Notes under the pieces: model-generated | What the model saw: only the letters and a program-made list of their open reading frames with translations | Databases searched by the model: none | What the model was told of the DNA's origin: nothing | Shown: positions 24,429 through 33,757 of the stretch, in pieces | How the letters are laid out: every line of letters starts with the position of its first letter | Position numbering within the stretch: position 1 is the stretch's first letter | Made by a program: the position numbers and the translations under genes | From: UA16 sp002292325 | Lineage (GTDB): Bacteria; Bacteroidota; Bacteroidia; Flavobacteriales_D; Sanyastnellaceae | Assembly (NCBI GenBank): GCA_943788645.1 | Contig: CALSRC010000008.1 | Location: 62,001 to 126,000, forward strand | Length of the DNA stretch: 64,000 nucleotides | Direction of reading: 5' to 3'

Positions 24429-26639
24429 TTAGAGGTTTTCACGGACGAAATCGAGCATCATATCGAACAGATGCAAGCGGGTGTTCCCACCGTAGATTCC
24501 GTGATTGCGGTCCGGATAAGCAAAGAAGTCAAAGTCCTTTCCAGCTGCCACGAGCGCATTTACCATTTCCATGGAGTTCTGGAAATGAACATTGTCATCC
24601 GCTGAGCCGTGTACCAATAGCAACGAACCTTTCAACTTCTTTGCATGATTCACAGGGCTGTTGTCATCGTATCCGCTTGCGTTTTCTGCGGGTGTCTGCA
24701 TAAACCGTTCGGTATAAATGGTGTCGTAATACCGCCAATTCGTCACGGGAGCGACAGAAATCCCAGCTTTGAACACGTCGGCACCTTTGGTCATGCACAG
24801 CAACGTCATGAAACCGCCGTAAGACCATCCTTGGATGCCAATCCGGTCAGAATTCACATACTTCAACCCGCCGAGATGTTCACCAAAGTCAATGAAATCT
24901 TCGGTTTCAAGTTTTCCTAATTCCTTGTAGGTGCTGTGTTCGAATTCACGTCCTCGCTTAGGCGTGCCACGTGGATCGCAGCTTGCCACGATGTAGCCTT
25001 GCTGAGCGAGCAATTGATGCCAGTAGTAATTGGAACCGCCCCAGCTATCTTGCACCGTATTTACGCCAGGCCCCCCATATATCGCAACATATACGGGGTA
25101 GGAGAGATCGGGACTAAAACCAGGAGGTTTGATCATCCAGGCGTTTAATTCGGTTCCTCCATCGTTCGTGAATGTGAAAAATTCCTTGGGCTGCATGTTG
25201 TATTTGCCAATGGTCTCCTTCAATGGTGCATTGTTCTTCAATTCTCGAACGACTTTGCCCCCCTTGTTCCTCAACGTATAGACAGGCGGTGTATCTGCGG
25301 TGTGGTGTGTATGGATGTAGTAGTTGAATGAATTGGAATAAGCAGCACGGTGGGTTCCGGCTTCTAAATGAAGTAGTTCTGCCCGGCCCTTCAAGTCAAC
25401 GCGTGCGAGATGGGTTTGTGTAGCTCCTTGTTCAGAAGAAGTGTAGTACACATCGGTTCGCTTTTCATCGAACCCCTGCATCGAAATTACGTCCCATGGA
25501 CCGGATGTTAATTGAACGGGGTCTTCATCGGGGTCCAATGAGAATTGATAGATGTGATTGTACCCATCCCGTTTACTGGTCATCAAGAAAGAGTCACCAT
25601 TCGGAAGAAAGACGATGTCATCCGTGATATCGAGGTAGGTCATGCATTGCTCTGTCCAAATTTTGCGGGTGATGACTTGAGTGGCATTTTTACCGCAGTT
25701 TCCCATGTGAATGCTCATGATGTTCTGATGGCGATTCATGGTGAATACAAGCAATTGCTCATTGTTCGCTCCCCACTTGACACGGGGTATGTATTCGGTT
25801 TTCGGATGCATAACGGGAGTCGTTTTATTGGTTTTCACGTCGAAAACCTTGACTTCCACAGTGGCATTGGCCTCTCCAGCTTTGGGGTATTTAAACACGT
25901 AGGGATCAGGATAGAGCTCACCGTACATCGGCATTCCAAATTCGCGAACGTTCGATTCATCAAAGCGCATGAATGCCAAGAACTGACCATCAGGAGACCA
26001 AAACATGCCGTTGTCATCCCCAAACTCTTCTTCGTACACCCAATCGGTTGCTCCGTTGATGATTCGATTGATGTCGCCATCAAATGTTACCTGGGTTTCG
26101 CTCATGGTGGCGACTTCCACGACAAATACATTGTTGCCTCTCATAAAGGCCACATGCTGAGCATTGGGTGAAAATGCAGCCAGTCGCTGCCGCCCGAGTT
26201 CGAAGTTGGTCAATTCCTTTGTGGTTCCGTCACTCAAATCGTGGACATAAAAATTGGCTCCAAATGAATGCCTGTAAATGGACTCTACGTCGTTGTGGAC
26301 CAAAACATGCCGCTCGTCAGCAGAAAAAGAATATCCGCTAAAGGCCAGGGCGGTGCCAAATACAGAGGCGCTGGTAGCGAGCGTATCGACTACTTCTCCA
26401 GTCTTGTATTCATATTTGACAATCGCACTTCCATTGGCATCACGCTCGAGGCTTGTGTAATGGTCTCCGTCATTCATGGAACGGATTCCCCCAACTCGTT
26501 CCTCTCGGAATTCATTGCTGTACCAGATCAGGTCATTGTTCAGTATCTCAAAAGGAAAGTCCTGAGCGTTTACTGAAGACATACCGAATGCAATGGCATA
26601 AAGCCCGAGCAAAAGGAAGGGTTGTTTAAAAGGCTGCAT
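24429..26639 (-). CDS. dipeptidyl peptidase IV (S9B serine peptidase), exported
   Basis: The 736-residue protein has a signal peptide ending VNAQ (about 25). The N-terminal eight-bladed propeller contains the substrate-binding ATDWVYEEEFG Glu pair. The C-terminal alpha/beta hydrolase has GWSYGG (Ser near 606), Asp in HGSADDNVHF (near 683) and His in DRNHGIYGG (near 712). It releases X-Pro or X-Ala dipeptides from peptide N-termini in the periplasm or on the surface. The dipeptide importer lies immediately downstream. Confidence 0.95.
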   Translation of the reverse strand: MQPFKQPFLLLGLYAIAFGMSSVNAQDFPFEILNNDLIWYSNEFREERVGGIRSMNDGDHYTSLERDANGSAIVKYEYKTGEVVDTLATSASVFGTALAFSGYSFSADERHVLVHNDVESIYRHSFGANFYVHDLSDGTTKELTNFELGRQRLAAFSPNAQHVAFMRGNNVFVVEVATMSETQVTFDGDINRIINGATDWVYEEEFGDDNGMFWSPDGQFLAFMRFDESNVREFGMPMYGELYPDPYVFKYPKAGEANATVEVKVFDVKTNKTTPVMHPKTEYIPRVKWGANNEQLLVFTMNRHQNIMSIHMGNCGKNATQVITRKIWTEQCMTYLDITDDIVFLPNGDSFLMTSKRDGYNHIYQFSLDPDEDPVQLTSGPWDVISMQGFDEKRTDVYYTSSEQGATQTHLARVDLKGRAELLHLEAGTHRAAYSNSFNYYIHTHHTADTPPVYTLRNKGGKVVRELKNNAPLKETIGKYNMQPKEFFTFTNDGGTELNAWMIKPPGFSPDLSYPVYVAIYGGPGVNTVQDSWGGSNYYWHQLLAQQGYIVASCDPRGTPKRGREFEHSTYKELGKLETEDFIDFGEHLGGLKYVNSDRIGIQGWSYGGFMTLLCMTKGADVFKAGISVAPVTNWRYYDTIYTERFMQTPAENASGYDDNSPVNHAKKLKGSLLLVHGSADDNVHFQNSMEMVNALVAAGKDFDFFAYPDRNHGIYGGNTRLHLFDMMLDFVRENL

Positions 26640-26716
26640 ATATTCTTCGTTGATTTCTTTTTGAAGGAGAAAGATAAGAAGTCAATGGTGCGAATGAATT
26701 CTTGACCGTCATGAAT

Positions 26717-26724
26717 TATGTTTG
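26717..26724 (+). promoter_or_regulatory. TAnnTTTG element 5 bases before ATG 26730
   Basis: The plus strand reads TATGTTTG, gtcgc, ATG (26730). The in-frame ATG at 26718 lies inside the element, so the layout argues for initiation at 26730. A TTG exists only 12 bases upstream, closer than consensus. Confidence 0.4.
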
Positions 26725-26729
26725 GTCGC

Positions 26730-28139
26730 ATGGCAGCAGTGTGGATAAAATTATTTCAAGAAGAATTTAATGGTCTTCTTGATTGGAGCACCGGAGAAGA
26801 AGCTTTGAGACGCATGGCCTCAGACTACACGGAGGATTTGGTGTTCATGCCGGACGTGGTGGTCGAACCGAGATCTGTGGCAGAGGTGCAACAGGTCTTC
26901 AAGTGGGCATATGCACACAATGTTCCAGTCACACCTGCTGGTGCCATGACAGGATTAAGCGGTGGAGCGCTTCCCGTGGAAGGCGGCATTTCGCTTTCTT
27001 CACGCAGAATGAACCGAATCATTGAAATTGATGAGCTGAATCATCAGGTGATTGTAGAACCGGGAGTAATTGTCCAGGAATTGCAGGAAGCGGTGCAGGA
27101 GAAGGCGCTTTTCTATGCGGTGGACCCTGCTTCTCGAGGGACATGTACGATAGGCGGTAACCTAGCTGAAAACAGCGGTGGCCCGCGAGCTGTGAAATAT
27201 GGGGTGACAAAAGACTGGGTATTGAATCTTCAAGTGGTGTTAATGGATGGAACCGTTTTGGAGACGGGAGCGAATACGTTGAAAAATAGCACAGGTTATA
27301 ACCTAACATCTCTCATGGTCGGGAGCGAGGGAACTTTAGGCTACATCACCCAAGCAACGCTCAAGTTGTTGCCGTGGCCGAAACACAACGCATTGATGCT
27401 GGTTCCTTTCGCCAGTGCATCGCTCGCATGCCGTGCTGTTTCTGAGATTTTCATTGCTGGCGCTCAGCCTTCTGCTTTGGAATTTATGGAGCGATCCGCT
27501 ATCGAATTAGCGATGGAGCACGAAGGGTTGGATTCCAACGCATTGGCCGCAGACGTTGCAGCTCATTTGCTCATTGAAGTTGATGGATTTGAACCGGGTG
27601 CCCTCATGCCTCAATTGGAACGAATCTATTCTGTTTTGAATCACATCGGTTCCGGTGAACCGCTTATGGCAGAAGATGATGCGGCCAAAGAAAAGCTCTG
27701 GCGTTTGAGAAGGGTGGTGGGAGAGGCAGTTAAGTCAAAATGTCCCTACAAGGAAGAGGATACGGTTGTTCCAAGGGGAAGACTTCCCGAATTGCTTCAT
27801 GAAGTAAAGCGGATTGGAACTGAATTTGGTTTTGAAAGCATCTGCTATGGCCATGCAGGCGATGGAAATCTGCACGTCAACATTTTAAAAGATGGCGTTT
27901 CTGATGAATTCTGGGAAGTTGAGTTGCCAGGTGCTATTCGGGAGATTTTTAAGGAGGTCAAAGCATTGGGTGGCACACTGAGCGGTGAACATGGCATTGG
28001 CTGGGTTCAAAAGCCTTACATGGATTTGGCATTTTCAGCGGCGAGCATTGAATTACAGCGAAATATCAAGGCTGTTTTTGATGCAAAAAATTTACTCAAT
28101 CCTTCCAAAATTTGGCCATCGGATGATTCAAAAATCTGA
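26730..28139 (+). CDS. FAD-linked oxidase, GlcD/D-lactate dehydrogenase type
   Basis: From ATG 26730 the product is 469 residues (473 if ATG 26718 is used). It has the PCMH-type FAD domain with P.SVAEVQQVFKWA, TPAGAMTGLSGGALP, VEPGVIVQEL, DPASRGTCTIGGNLAENSGGPRA and VGSEGTLGYIT. The FAD-oxidase C domain ends in YGHAGDGNLHVNIL and LSGEHGIGW, with metal/substrate His residues. It oxidises a 2-hydroxy acid such as glycolate or D-lactate; which one is not decided by sequence. No GlcE/GlcF partners are adjacent. Confidence 0.88.
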   Translation: MAAVWIKLFQEEFNGLLDWSTGEEALRRMASDYTEDLVFMPDVVVEPRSVAEVQQVFKWAYAHNVPVTPAGAMTGLSGGALPVEGGISLSSRRMNRIIEIDELNHQVIVEPGVIVQELQEAVQEKALFYAVDPASRGTCTIGGNLAENSGGPRAVKYGVTKDWVLNLQVVLMDGTVLETGANTLKNSTGYNLTSLMVGSEGTLGYITQATLKLLPWPKHNALMLVPFASASLACRAVSEIFIAGAQPSALEFMERSAIELAMEHEGLDSNALAADVAAHLLIEVDGFEPGALMPQLERIYSVLNHIGSGEPLMAEDDAAKEKLWRLRRVVGEAVKSKCPYKEEDTVVPRGRLPELLHEVKRIGTEFGFESICYGHAGDGNLHVNILKDGVSDEFWEVELPGAIREIFKEVKALGGTLSGEHGIGWVQKPYMDLAFSAASIELQRNIKAVFDAKNLLNPSKIWPSDDSKI

Positions 28140-28141
28140 AG

Positions 28142-28149
28142 TAGGTTTG
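28142..28149 (+). promoter_or_regulatory. possible -7 element upstream of fabI
   Basis: TAGGTTTG matches TAnnTTTG, 17 bases before the fabI ATG. A TTG is 27 bases upstream of it (too far), so support is weak. It overlaps the region just after the upstream stop codon. Confidence 0.3.
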
Positions 28150-28166
28150 TTCCTCAATTCACAATC

Positions 28167-28991
28167 ATGGCAGAGCATCTCCTAAAAGGCAAAAAAGGCA
28201 TCATATTCGGTGCATTAAATGACCAGTCAATCGCCTGGAAAACAGCGCTGCAAGCGCACGCTCAGGGTGCGGAGTTGGTGCTGACGAATGCACCCGTTGC
28301 GATGCGCATGGGCGAGATTCATAACCTTGCTAAGCAAGTAGGGGATGCTCCTGTAATTCCGGCTGATGCGACAAGTGTTGAGGACTTGACCAATCTATTT
28401 GAGCAGGCGATGCAACATTTCGGGGGTCAAGTAGATTTCGTCTTGCATTCCATTGGAATGAGTCCGAATGTGCGCAAGGGCAAGCATTACACTGATATCA
28501 ATTACAACTGGCTCTCTACAACGCTGGATGTTTCTGCAATTAGCTTGCATAAAACGCTTGCAGTAGCGAAGAAGATGGATGGGATCAGTGAATGGGGAAG
28601 CGTGGTAGCTCTGACCTACATTGCTGCTCAGCGAATTTTCCCTGATTATGGCGATATGGCCGATGCGAAGAGTTTGCTCGAGAGCATCACGCGAAGCTTT
28701 GGCTACCATTATGGTGTAGAAAAGAAGGTGCGAATCAATACAGTCAGCCAAAGTCCGACCATTACCACTGCCGGTAGTGGAGTCAAAGGGTTTGACGAGT
28801 TCATTGCTTACAGTGAATCCATGAGCCCATTGGGCAATGCCGACGGCGAAGCCTGTGCGGATTATTGCATTTCTCTATTCAGTGATTTAACCCGCTTTGT
28901 GACCATGCAGAACCTCTTTCACGACGGTGGTTTCTCCAATACGGGTGTAAGCCAGGAGGTTATTGGGAAATTCGGTCCTGAGGCGGAGTAA
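28167..28991 (+). CDS. fabI: enoyl-[acyl-carrier-protein] reductase (NADH)
   Basis: This 274-residue SDR-family enzyme carries out the last reduction of each fatty-acid elongation cycle. FabI traits are the GKKGIIFGALNDQSIAW nucleotide loop (in place of the usual GxxxGxG), VDFVLHSIG and the catalytic Tyr-x6-Lys in PDYGDMADAKSLLES, followed by VRINTVSQSPT.TTAGSGV. Family length is 255-275. It is probably also the target of triclosan-type inhibitors, as for other FabI (family knowledge). It lies 27 bases after the oxidase gene on the same strand. Confidence 0.94.
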   Translation: MAEHLLKGKKGIIFGALNDQSIAWKTALQAHAQGAELVLTNAPVAMRMGEIHNLAKQVGDAPVIPADATSVEDLTNLFEQAMQHFGGQVDFVLHSIGMSPNVRKGKHYTDINYNWLSTTLDVSAISLHKTLAVAKKMDGISEWGSVVALTYIAAQRIFPDYGDMADAKSLLESITRSFGYHYGVEKKVRINTVSQSPTITTAGSGVKGFDEFIAYSESMSPLGNADGEACADYCISLFSDLTRFVTMQNLFHDGGFSNTGVSQEVIGKFGPEAE

Positions 28992-29099
28992 AAATCCGAG
29001 TTTATAGCGCAACTTTCTCCGTCTGCATTTCGTAATCGTATTAGGTGCTACCGCTCAAATGTTCAGCGGGAAGAGTTTTGCACATGAGATGAAAATGGC

Positions 29100-31571
29100 A
29101 TGGAAGTTTTGAAATTTGGAGGGTCGTCTTTGGTTTCCGCTGAAGCAATGATGCGGGTAAGGGACGTCCTGTTGGCAAGGAGGGATCAGCAGAGAATCGT
29201 TGTTTGCTCTGCGATGGGAGGTGTCACGAACGAATTGATTCGAATCGGATCACTCGCGTCCGGCGGGGATCCCACATTCCAAGTTGTGTTGGATGAGCTT
29301 GAAAACAGGCACCGGTTTACCATGAATTCCCTGGGTTTCGGGGAACAGTCCGAGTTGCTAAAGGAATTTGATGAACGTTTTGCCGGATTGAGGTCCTTGT
29401 GTGAGGGAATCAACCTAATCAGTGAATTGAGTGCCAAAAGCAAGGACCAATTGGTTTCCTATGGCGAGCGCTTTGCGGTTTCCATGGTGTATGCCTGGCT
29501 GGTTGAGGCGGGGCTTAAAATGCGCCGTGTAGATGCCCGAAATTGGATGCTGACGAACGACCGATTCGGTGCTGCAGAAGTGAACGTAGGAGCCTCCGAA
29601 AGTCGCATTCGAGAGGACGTTGAAGCAGATATGGATTTTGAAATCTTGGTCACGGAAGGATTCATCGGCAGCACTGCCGAAGGCGAAGTCACAACTTTGG
29701 GGCGTGGTGGCAGTGATTATTCTGCATCGCTCATTGCGAGCGCAATCAATGCGAAGTGCATGGAGAAATCAACGGATGTAGCAGGCATGATGACTGTGGA
29801 TCCTCGCATTGTAAAAGAGGCACAGGTAATTGATGAAATGAGTTACGAAGAAGCCATGGAACTGTGCCATTTTGGAGCCAAGGTTATCTATCATCCAACC
29901 ATCGCACCATTGCGTCGCAAAGGAATTCCCCTCGTTGTACGAAGTACGTTTGAGTCCAATTCACAGGGAACGCGCATTGTTTCCAACCCATCTTCCAAAA
30001 CAATTGTTCGGGGGATTTCCAGTCTCGATGGTGTTGCCTTATTGACCGTGGAAGGCGGATCGCTCATTGGACGGCCTGGTTTTGCAAGTCGTATTTTTTC
30101 TGTGTTATCTCGAACCTCGGTGAATGCCGTTTTCATAACGCAAAGTTCCTCAGAAAATAGCCTGACCATTGGGGTTTCCGAAAGTGACCTTGATGCCGCG
30201 CTGGAGTCGTTGCAGTCGGATTTGATGCCAGATATTGCGCTCGGTCGGTTAGAACCGATTCAAGTAGACCGGGAATTGAGTATTATCGCGCTTGTCGGGG
30301 GTGGAATGGTGAGTGAAGTGGGAGTGAGCGGCGCTGCATTCAAGGCGCTGGGCGATGCAGGTGTGAACATTCGTGCCATCGCCCAAGGAAGTACTGAAAG
30401 AAACATCAGTATCGTTGTGGCTTCTTCTGCAGTATCATTCGCTCTCAAGGCATTGCACAGGGAGTTTTTCCAAGCTCAACGTCGTGTGTTGAATGTTTTT
30501 TGCGCTGGAATCGGCCAGGTCGGTTCGGCTTTTTTGCGGCAATTCTTCGATACCAAGCGTGCCGTTGAATCGAAGCTCGATCTGGATATGAAGTTGGTCG
30601 GAATTGCGAACAGTCAACATTACTTGCTCAGTCGTGATGGCGAAAGTCTTACACTTGACGCCTTGAAAGACATCCAAAATGGAATTCGTATGGAGTCCAT
30701 CAAGGAGGCGTACGAGGAATTCGCAGCAATTCCGGGATTGGAGAAAATGTGGATTGATAACACCGCTTCTATGGATGTGGCGAGCATCGCACGTGTCGGG
30801 ATTGAGCGAGGATGGTCATACGTTTGTTCCAATAAAATTGCAGCAACGGGTAGCATGGAAGATTGGGCTGTGCTTTGTCAGGGAGCAACCGGTCAACGGA
30901 AATTCAGAAATGAAACCAATGTTGGGGCGGCCTTACCAATCATTCGAACTTTAAAGGGGATGATCGACACGGGTGATCGAGTTCATCGAATCGAGGCTGT
31001 ATTGAGCGGCTCATTGAATTTTATTTTCAGCGGCTGTGACCAAGGATTTACCTTTTCCGAAATGGTTCGAAAGGCTCAATCGCATGGTTTTACCGAGCCT
31101 GACCCTCGGCTGGATTTGAGTGGGAAAGACGTAGCGCGAAAAGTTCTTATTCTGGCAAGGCTTTCTGGTGCAAAAGTGGAATTGGACGACGTATCGGTCG
31201 AAGGCTTCTTGCCCGCTGAAGCGTTGGATGGTTCCGTTGAAGAATTTGTCCATGGCATGAAGAGTTGGTCATCAGTCATTGATGAATCCATTCAAACAGC
31301 AGCAAACCGCGGAAACCGACTTCGGTTTGTAGCTTCTTGGTCAGAAAAGAAGGGGTGTGTCTGTACGCTGCGTGAATTGGAGGCTGACCACCCGTTTTTT
31401 TCGCTGGAAGGAACAGACAATGCGGTGTCCATTGTAAGCGAACGATATTCTACGAACCCACTGGTCATTCAAGGGGCAGGCGCAGGAGCGGAGCTTACAG
31501 CAAGCGGAGTGCTCTCAGATGTGTATGAACTGGCTGGGGCTTTGGCCTCACAAAACAAAAAGGCCATATGA
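29100..31571 (+). CDS. thrA: bifunctional aspartate kinase / homoserine dehydrogenase
   Basis: The 823-residue fusion has an aspartate kinase domain (about 1-290: KFGGSSL at the start, TLGRGGSDYSAS, KSTDVAGMMTVDPR). Two ACT regulatory domains (about 310-460, LIGRPGFASRIFSVL and MVSEVGVSGAAFKAL) come next. Homoserine dehydrogenase follows (about 465-823, FCAGIGQVGSAF, VLSGSLNFIFS, TEPDPRLDLSGKDVARK). It feeds threonine, methionine and isoleucine synthesis. It heads the thrABC operon, and its stop overlaps the thrB start (ATGA). Feedback inhibition through the ACT domains is expected. No leader-peptide attenuator was recognised in the 108 bases upstream. Confidence 0.96.
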   Translation: MEVLKFGGSSLVSAEAMMRVRDVLLARRDQQRIVVCSAMGGVTNELIRIGSLASGGDPTFQVVLDELENRHRFTMNSLGFGEQSELLKEFDERFAGLRSLCEGINLISELSAKSKDQLVSYGERFAVSMVYAWLVEAGLKMRRVDARNWMLTNDRFGAAEVNVGASESRIREDVEADMDFEILVTEGFIGSTAEGEVTTLGRGGSDYSASLIASAINAKCMEKSTDVAGMMTVDPRIVKEAQVIDEMSYEEAMELCHFGAKVIYHPTIAPLRRKGIPLVVRSTFESNSQGTRIVSNPSSKTIVRGISSLDGVALLTVEGGSLIGRPGFASRIFSVLSRTSVNAVFITQSSSENSLTIGVSESDLDAALESLQSDLMPDIALGRLEPIQVDRELSIIALVGGGMVSEVGVSGAAFKALGDAGVNIRAIAQGSTERNISIVVASSAVSFALKALHREFFQAQRRVLNVFCAGIGQVGSAFLRQFFDTKRAVESKLDLDMKLVGIANSQHYLLSRDGESLTLDALKDIQNGIRMESIKEAYEEFAAIPGLEKMWIDNTASMDVASIARVGIERGWSYVCSNKIAATGSMEDWAVLCQGATGQRKFRNETNVGAALPIIRTLKGMIDTGDRVHRIEAVLSGSLNFIFSGCDQGFTFSEMVRKAQSHGFTEPDPRLDLSGKDVARKVLILARLSGAKVELDDVSVEGFLPAEALDGSVEEFVHGMKSWSSVIDESIQTAANRGNRLRFVASWSEKKGCVCTLRELEADHPFFSLEGTDNAVSIVSERYSTNPLVIQGAGAGAELTASGVLSDVYELAGALASQNKKAI

Positions 31572-32492
31572 AGGAACAAGTGAGAATTTGGTCTCCGGCC
31601 ACCATTGCAAATCTGAATGTTGGATTTGACGCTTTGGGGTGTGCATTGAAGGAACCCGCCGAAGAAATGATTGTGCGTCGAACGAACAGCGCTGGCGTGG
31701 TGCATATTTCAAAAATACTGGGAGCCTCTCTTGATATGCGTGCCGACCGTAATGTGGCATCAATCGCTGCAAAGAGTCTGCTCAATTCCTTGGGGAACCC
31801 CTGTGGGCTGGAGTTGGAAATATATAAAACCATTCAGCCTGGCAGTGGCATTGGGTCAAGCGCAGCAAGCGCTGCTGCTGCAGTAGTGGGAGTGAATGAA
31901 TTACTCGAAGTGGGATTGAGTCCGATCGAATTGATTCCCTTTGCCTTGGATGGCGAAGCCTTTGCCAGCGGTGCGCGACATGCTGACAATGTGGCCCCCG
32001 CAATTTTAGGTGGTGTTGCGCTTTGCAATCCAGAAGGTCAGATTCAGTCGATCCCTATCCCGAAAGAATGGCACGTTACGGTGCTGCATCCTCAAATTGA
32101 AATGCTCACATCCGAATCCCGAGAAGCCCTGCCAGCACAAGTGGATTTTCAACTTGCAGTGAAGCAAGCCGCTTGGTTTGCGTCATTTGTGGCAGCATGT
32201 TACGAAGGAGATGGTGTTCGAGCGGCGCTGGGACTTGAAGATGTCATGGTCGGACCACATCGATCCAGCCTCATTCCTTTTTTTTTCCGAAATCCGAGAG
32301 ATTGCATTGGCGCACGGTGCCAGGACAGGAGGGATTTCAGGGAGTGGTCCTTCAACATTTTGGGTTTCTCTCAATGCTGCGGATGCCCGATCAGTCCGTC
32401 ACGGCATCGAGGTATTTATGCAATCCCAATCGATGAATTTTTACTTGTATTCAACTCAGCTATCGGCCGAAGGGGCTCACCTCATCCCATGA
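31568..32492 (+). CDS. thrB: homoserine kinase, interrupted by a one-base frameshift
   Basis: This GHMP kinase phosphorylates homoserine. The first 239 residues are normal: NLNVGFDALG, the ATP loop PGSGIGSSAASAAAA and ARHADNVAPAILGG. At a run of nine T (32278-32286) the frame is lost. The remaining 68 or so residues (SEIREIALAHGA, GISGSGPSTFWVS, to HLIP) are in the +1 frame and end at TGA 32490-32492, overlapping the thrC ATG by ATGA. With eight T the protein would be continuous, reading SLIPFFSEIREIAL. In the given sequence the original frame instead stays open without a stop into thrC. This may be a sequencing error, a true mutation or a slippage site (see findings). Confidence 0.85.
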
Positions 32493-33757
32493 TGTACCAC
32501 AGCATAACGAATAAGAGCATTTCTCGGTCATTTGCAAAAGCACTTCGAGAGGGTTTGGCACCTGATAGGGGGCTGTATGTTCCAGATTCAATACCTCATT
32601 TAGAGTGGTCCGAGTTAAAGGATTTAAGCTTGCCTGAACTGGGTGCTAAATTTTTGGAGCCATTGGTGGGTAAAGAATTGAAAATGAATATTTTGGAGCA
32701 GTTGGTAGACGATGCACTGGATTTCGATCTTCCGCTGACAGATAGAGAAGGTAAGCTTCATTACTTGGAATTATTCCATGGTCCTACAGCGGCATTCAAA
32801 GATGTGGGTGCTCGAATTATGTCCCGTTTATTGGGTGCGACATCAAGTGAGCGCTTAACTGTTTTGGTCGCTACGTCTGGCGATACGGGGTCGGCCGTCG
32901 CACAAGGTTTTTATCAAGTACCCAATATTGATGTTGTCATTTTATATCCGAGTGGACGAATCAGTCGCATTCAGGAGCAACAGCTCACCACAGTGGGTGG
33001 GAATGTGGCTGCCATAGAAGTCCATGGCTCCTTTGACGATTGCCAAGACATGGTCAAAGAGGCGTTTTTGGATGAAATTGTGCAAAGAAGTCGACCGCTT
33101 ACGAGCGCTAATTCCATCAACATTGGCCGCTGGATGCCTCAGGGTATTTATTATGCTTGGGCGACAGCTCAGGCGCGAGAACCATTGAATTTCATTGTGC
33201 CCAGTGGAAACTTTGGAAACATTGCCGCGGGCATGTTAGCCCATCGTATGGGAATGCCTGTGCGTTCATTTTGCGCAGCGGTGAATGCGAACGATGGCAT
33301 GCACGACTACATAAAAGCGGGTGATTTTCGCGCAAAGCCTTCGATTCGAACCATTTCTAACGCAATGGATGTCGGCGATCCAAGCAACCGTCCTAGAGTG
33401 GAGTGGCTATTCGATGACAACATTTCCAGAATGCGGCAGTCTTTTCATGTGGAATCTGTGAATGATCAACGCACGAGGCTGGCTATGCAAAATGAATGGA
33501 ACGATTATCATCGGCTCATTTGCCCGCATACGGCCGTTGGAGTCAGTGTGGCTCAGGCAGCTGACTTAAGTGGACCGCTTGTGGTATTATCTACTGCAGA
33601 TCCAGCAAAATTTGGAGAGGTGGTCTTTGAAACGACTGGGCAGGAGCCGAAGATTCCTAAACGCTTGGAAGGTTGCCTGTTGAAGAAGAAAGAGAGCGTG
33701 CAAATGAGTTGCGAATATCCGGAGTTTCGGGATTATTTGCTGAGACGTAGTACTTGA
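32489..33757 (+). CDS. thrC: threonine synthase
   Basis: The 422-residue PLP enzyme converts phosphohomoserine to threonine. It has the PLP-lysine motif HGPTAAFKDVGAR, VATSGDTGSAVAQGF, SANSINIGRWMPQ and FIVPSGNFGNIAAGMLA. The start is ATG 32489 (or the next codon, ATG 32492), overlapping the thrB TGA. Because of the thrB frameshift, an in-frame reading from thrB would give a 729-residue ThrB-ThrC fusion with about 70 nonsense residues at the join. The 3' end overlaps the convergent ATP-grasp gene by 25 bases. Confidence 0.95.
   Translation: MMYHSITNKSISRSFAKALREGLAPDRGLYVPDSIPHLEWSELKDLSLPELGAKFLEPLVGKELKMNILEQLVDDALDFDLPLTDREGKLHYLELFHGPTAAFKDVGARIMSRLLGATSSERLTVLVATSGDTGSAVAQGFYQVPNIDVVILYPSGRISRIQEQQLTTVGGNVAAIEVHGSFDDCQDMVKEAFLDEIVQRSRPLTSANSINIGRWMPQGIYYAWATAQAREPLNFIVPSGNFGNIAAGMLAHRMGMPVRSFCAAVNANDGMHDYIKAGDFRAKPSIRTISNAMDVGDPSNRPRVEWLFDDNISRMRQSFHVESVNDQRTRLAMQNEWNDYHRLICPHTAVGVSVAQAADLSGPLVVLSTADPAKFGEVVFETTGQEPKIPKRLEGCLLKKKESVQMSCEYPEFRDYLLRRST

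Noticed and set aside
25545..26171. 208-residue plus-strand open frame
   Set aside because: It is antisense to the well-conserved dipeptidyl peptidase IV propeller, has no family features and no promoter.
28992..29099. Threonine-operon attenuator before thrA
   Set aside because: No Thr/Ile-rich leader peptide and no terminator hairpin; only a weak CCGCT/AGCGG dyad is seen.
31568..33757. A genuine 729-residue ThrB-ThrC fusion protein
   Set aside because: About 70 residues at the join match neither family, while the expected ThrB C-terminus is present in the +1 frame and ends on a normal ATGA overlap with thrC.
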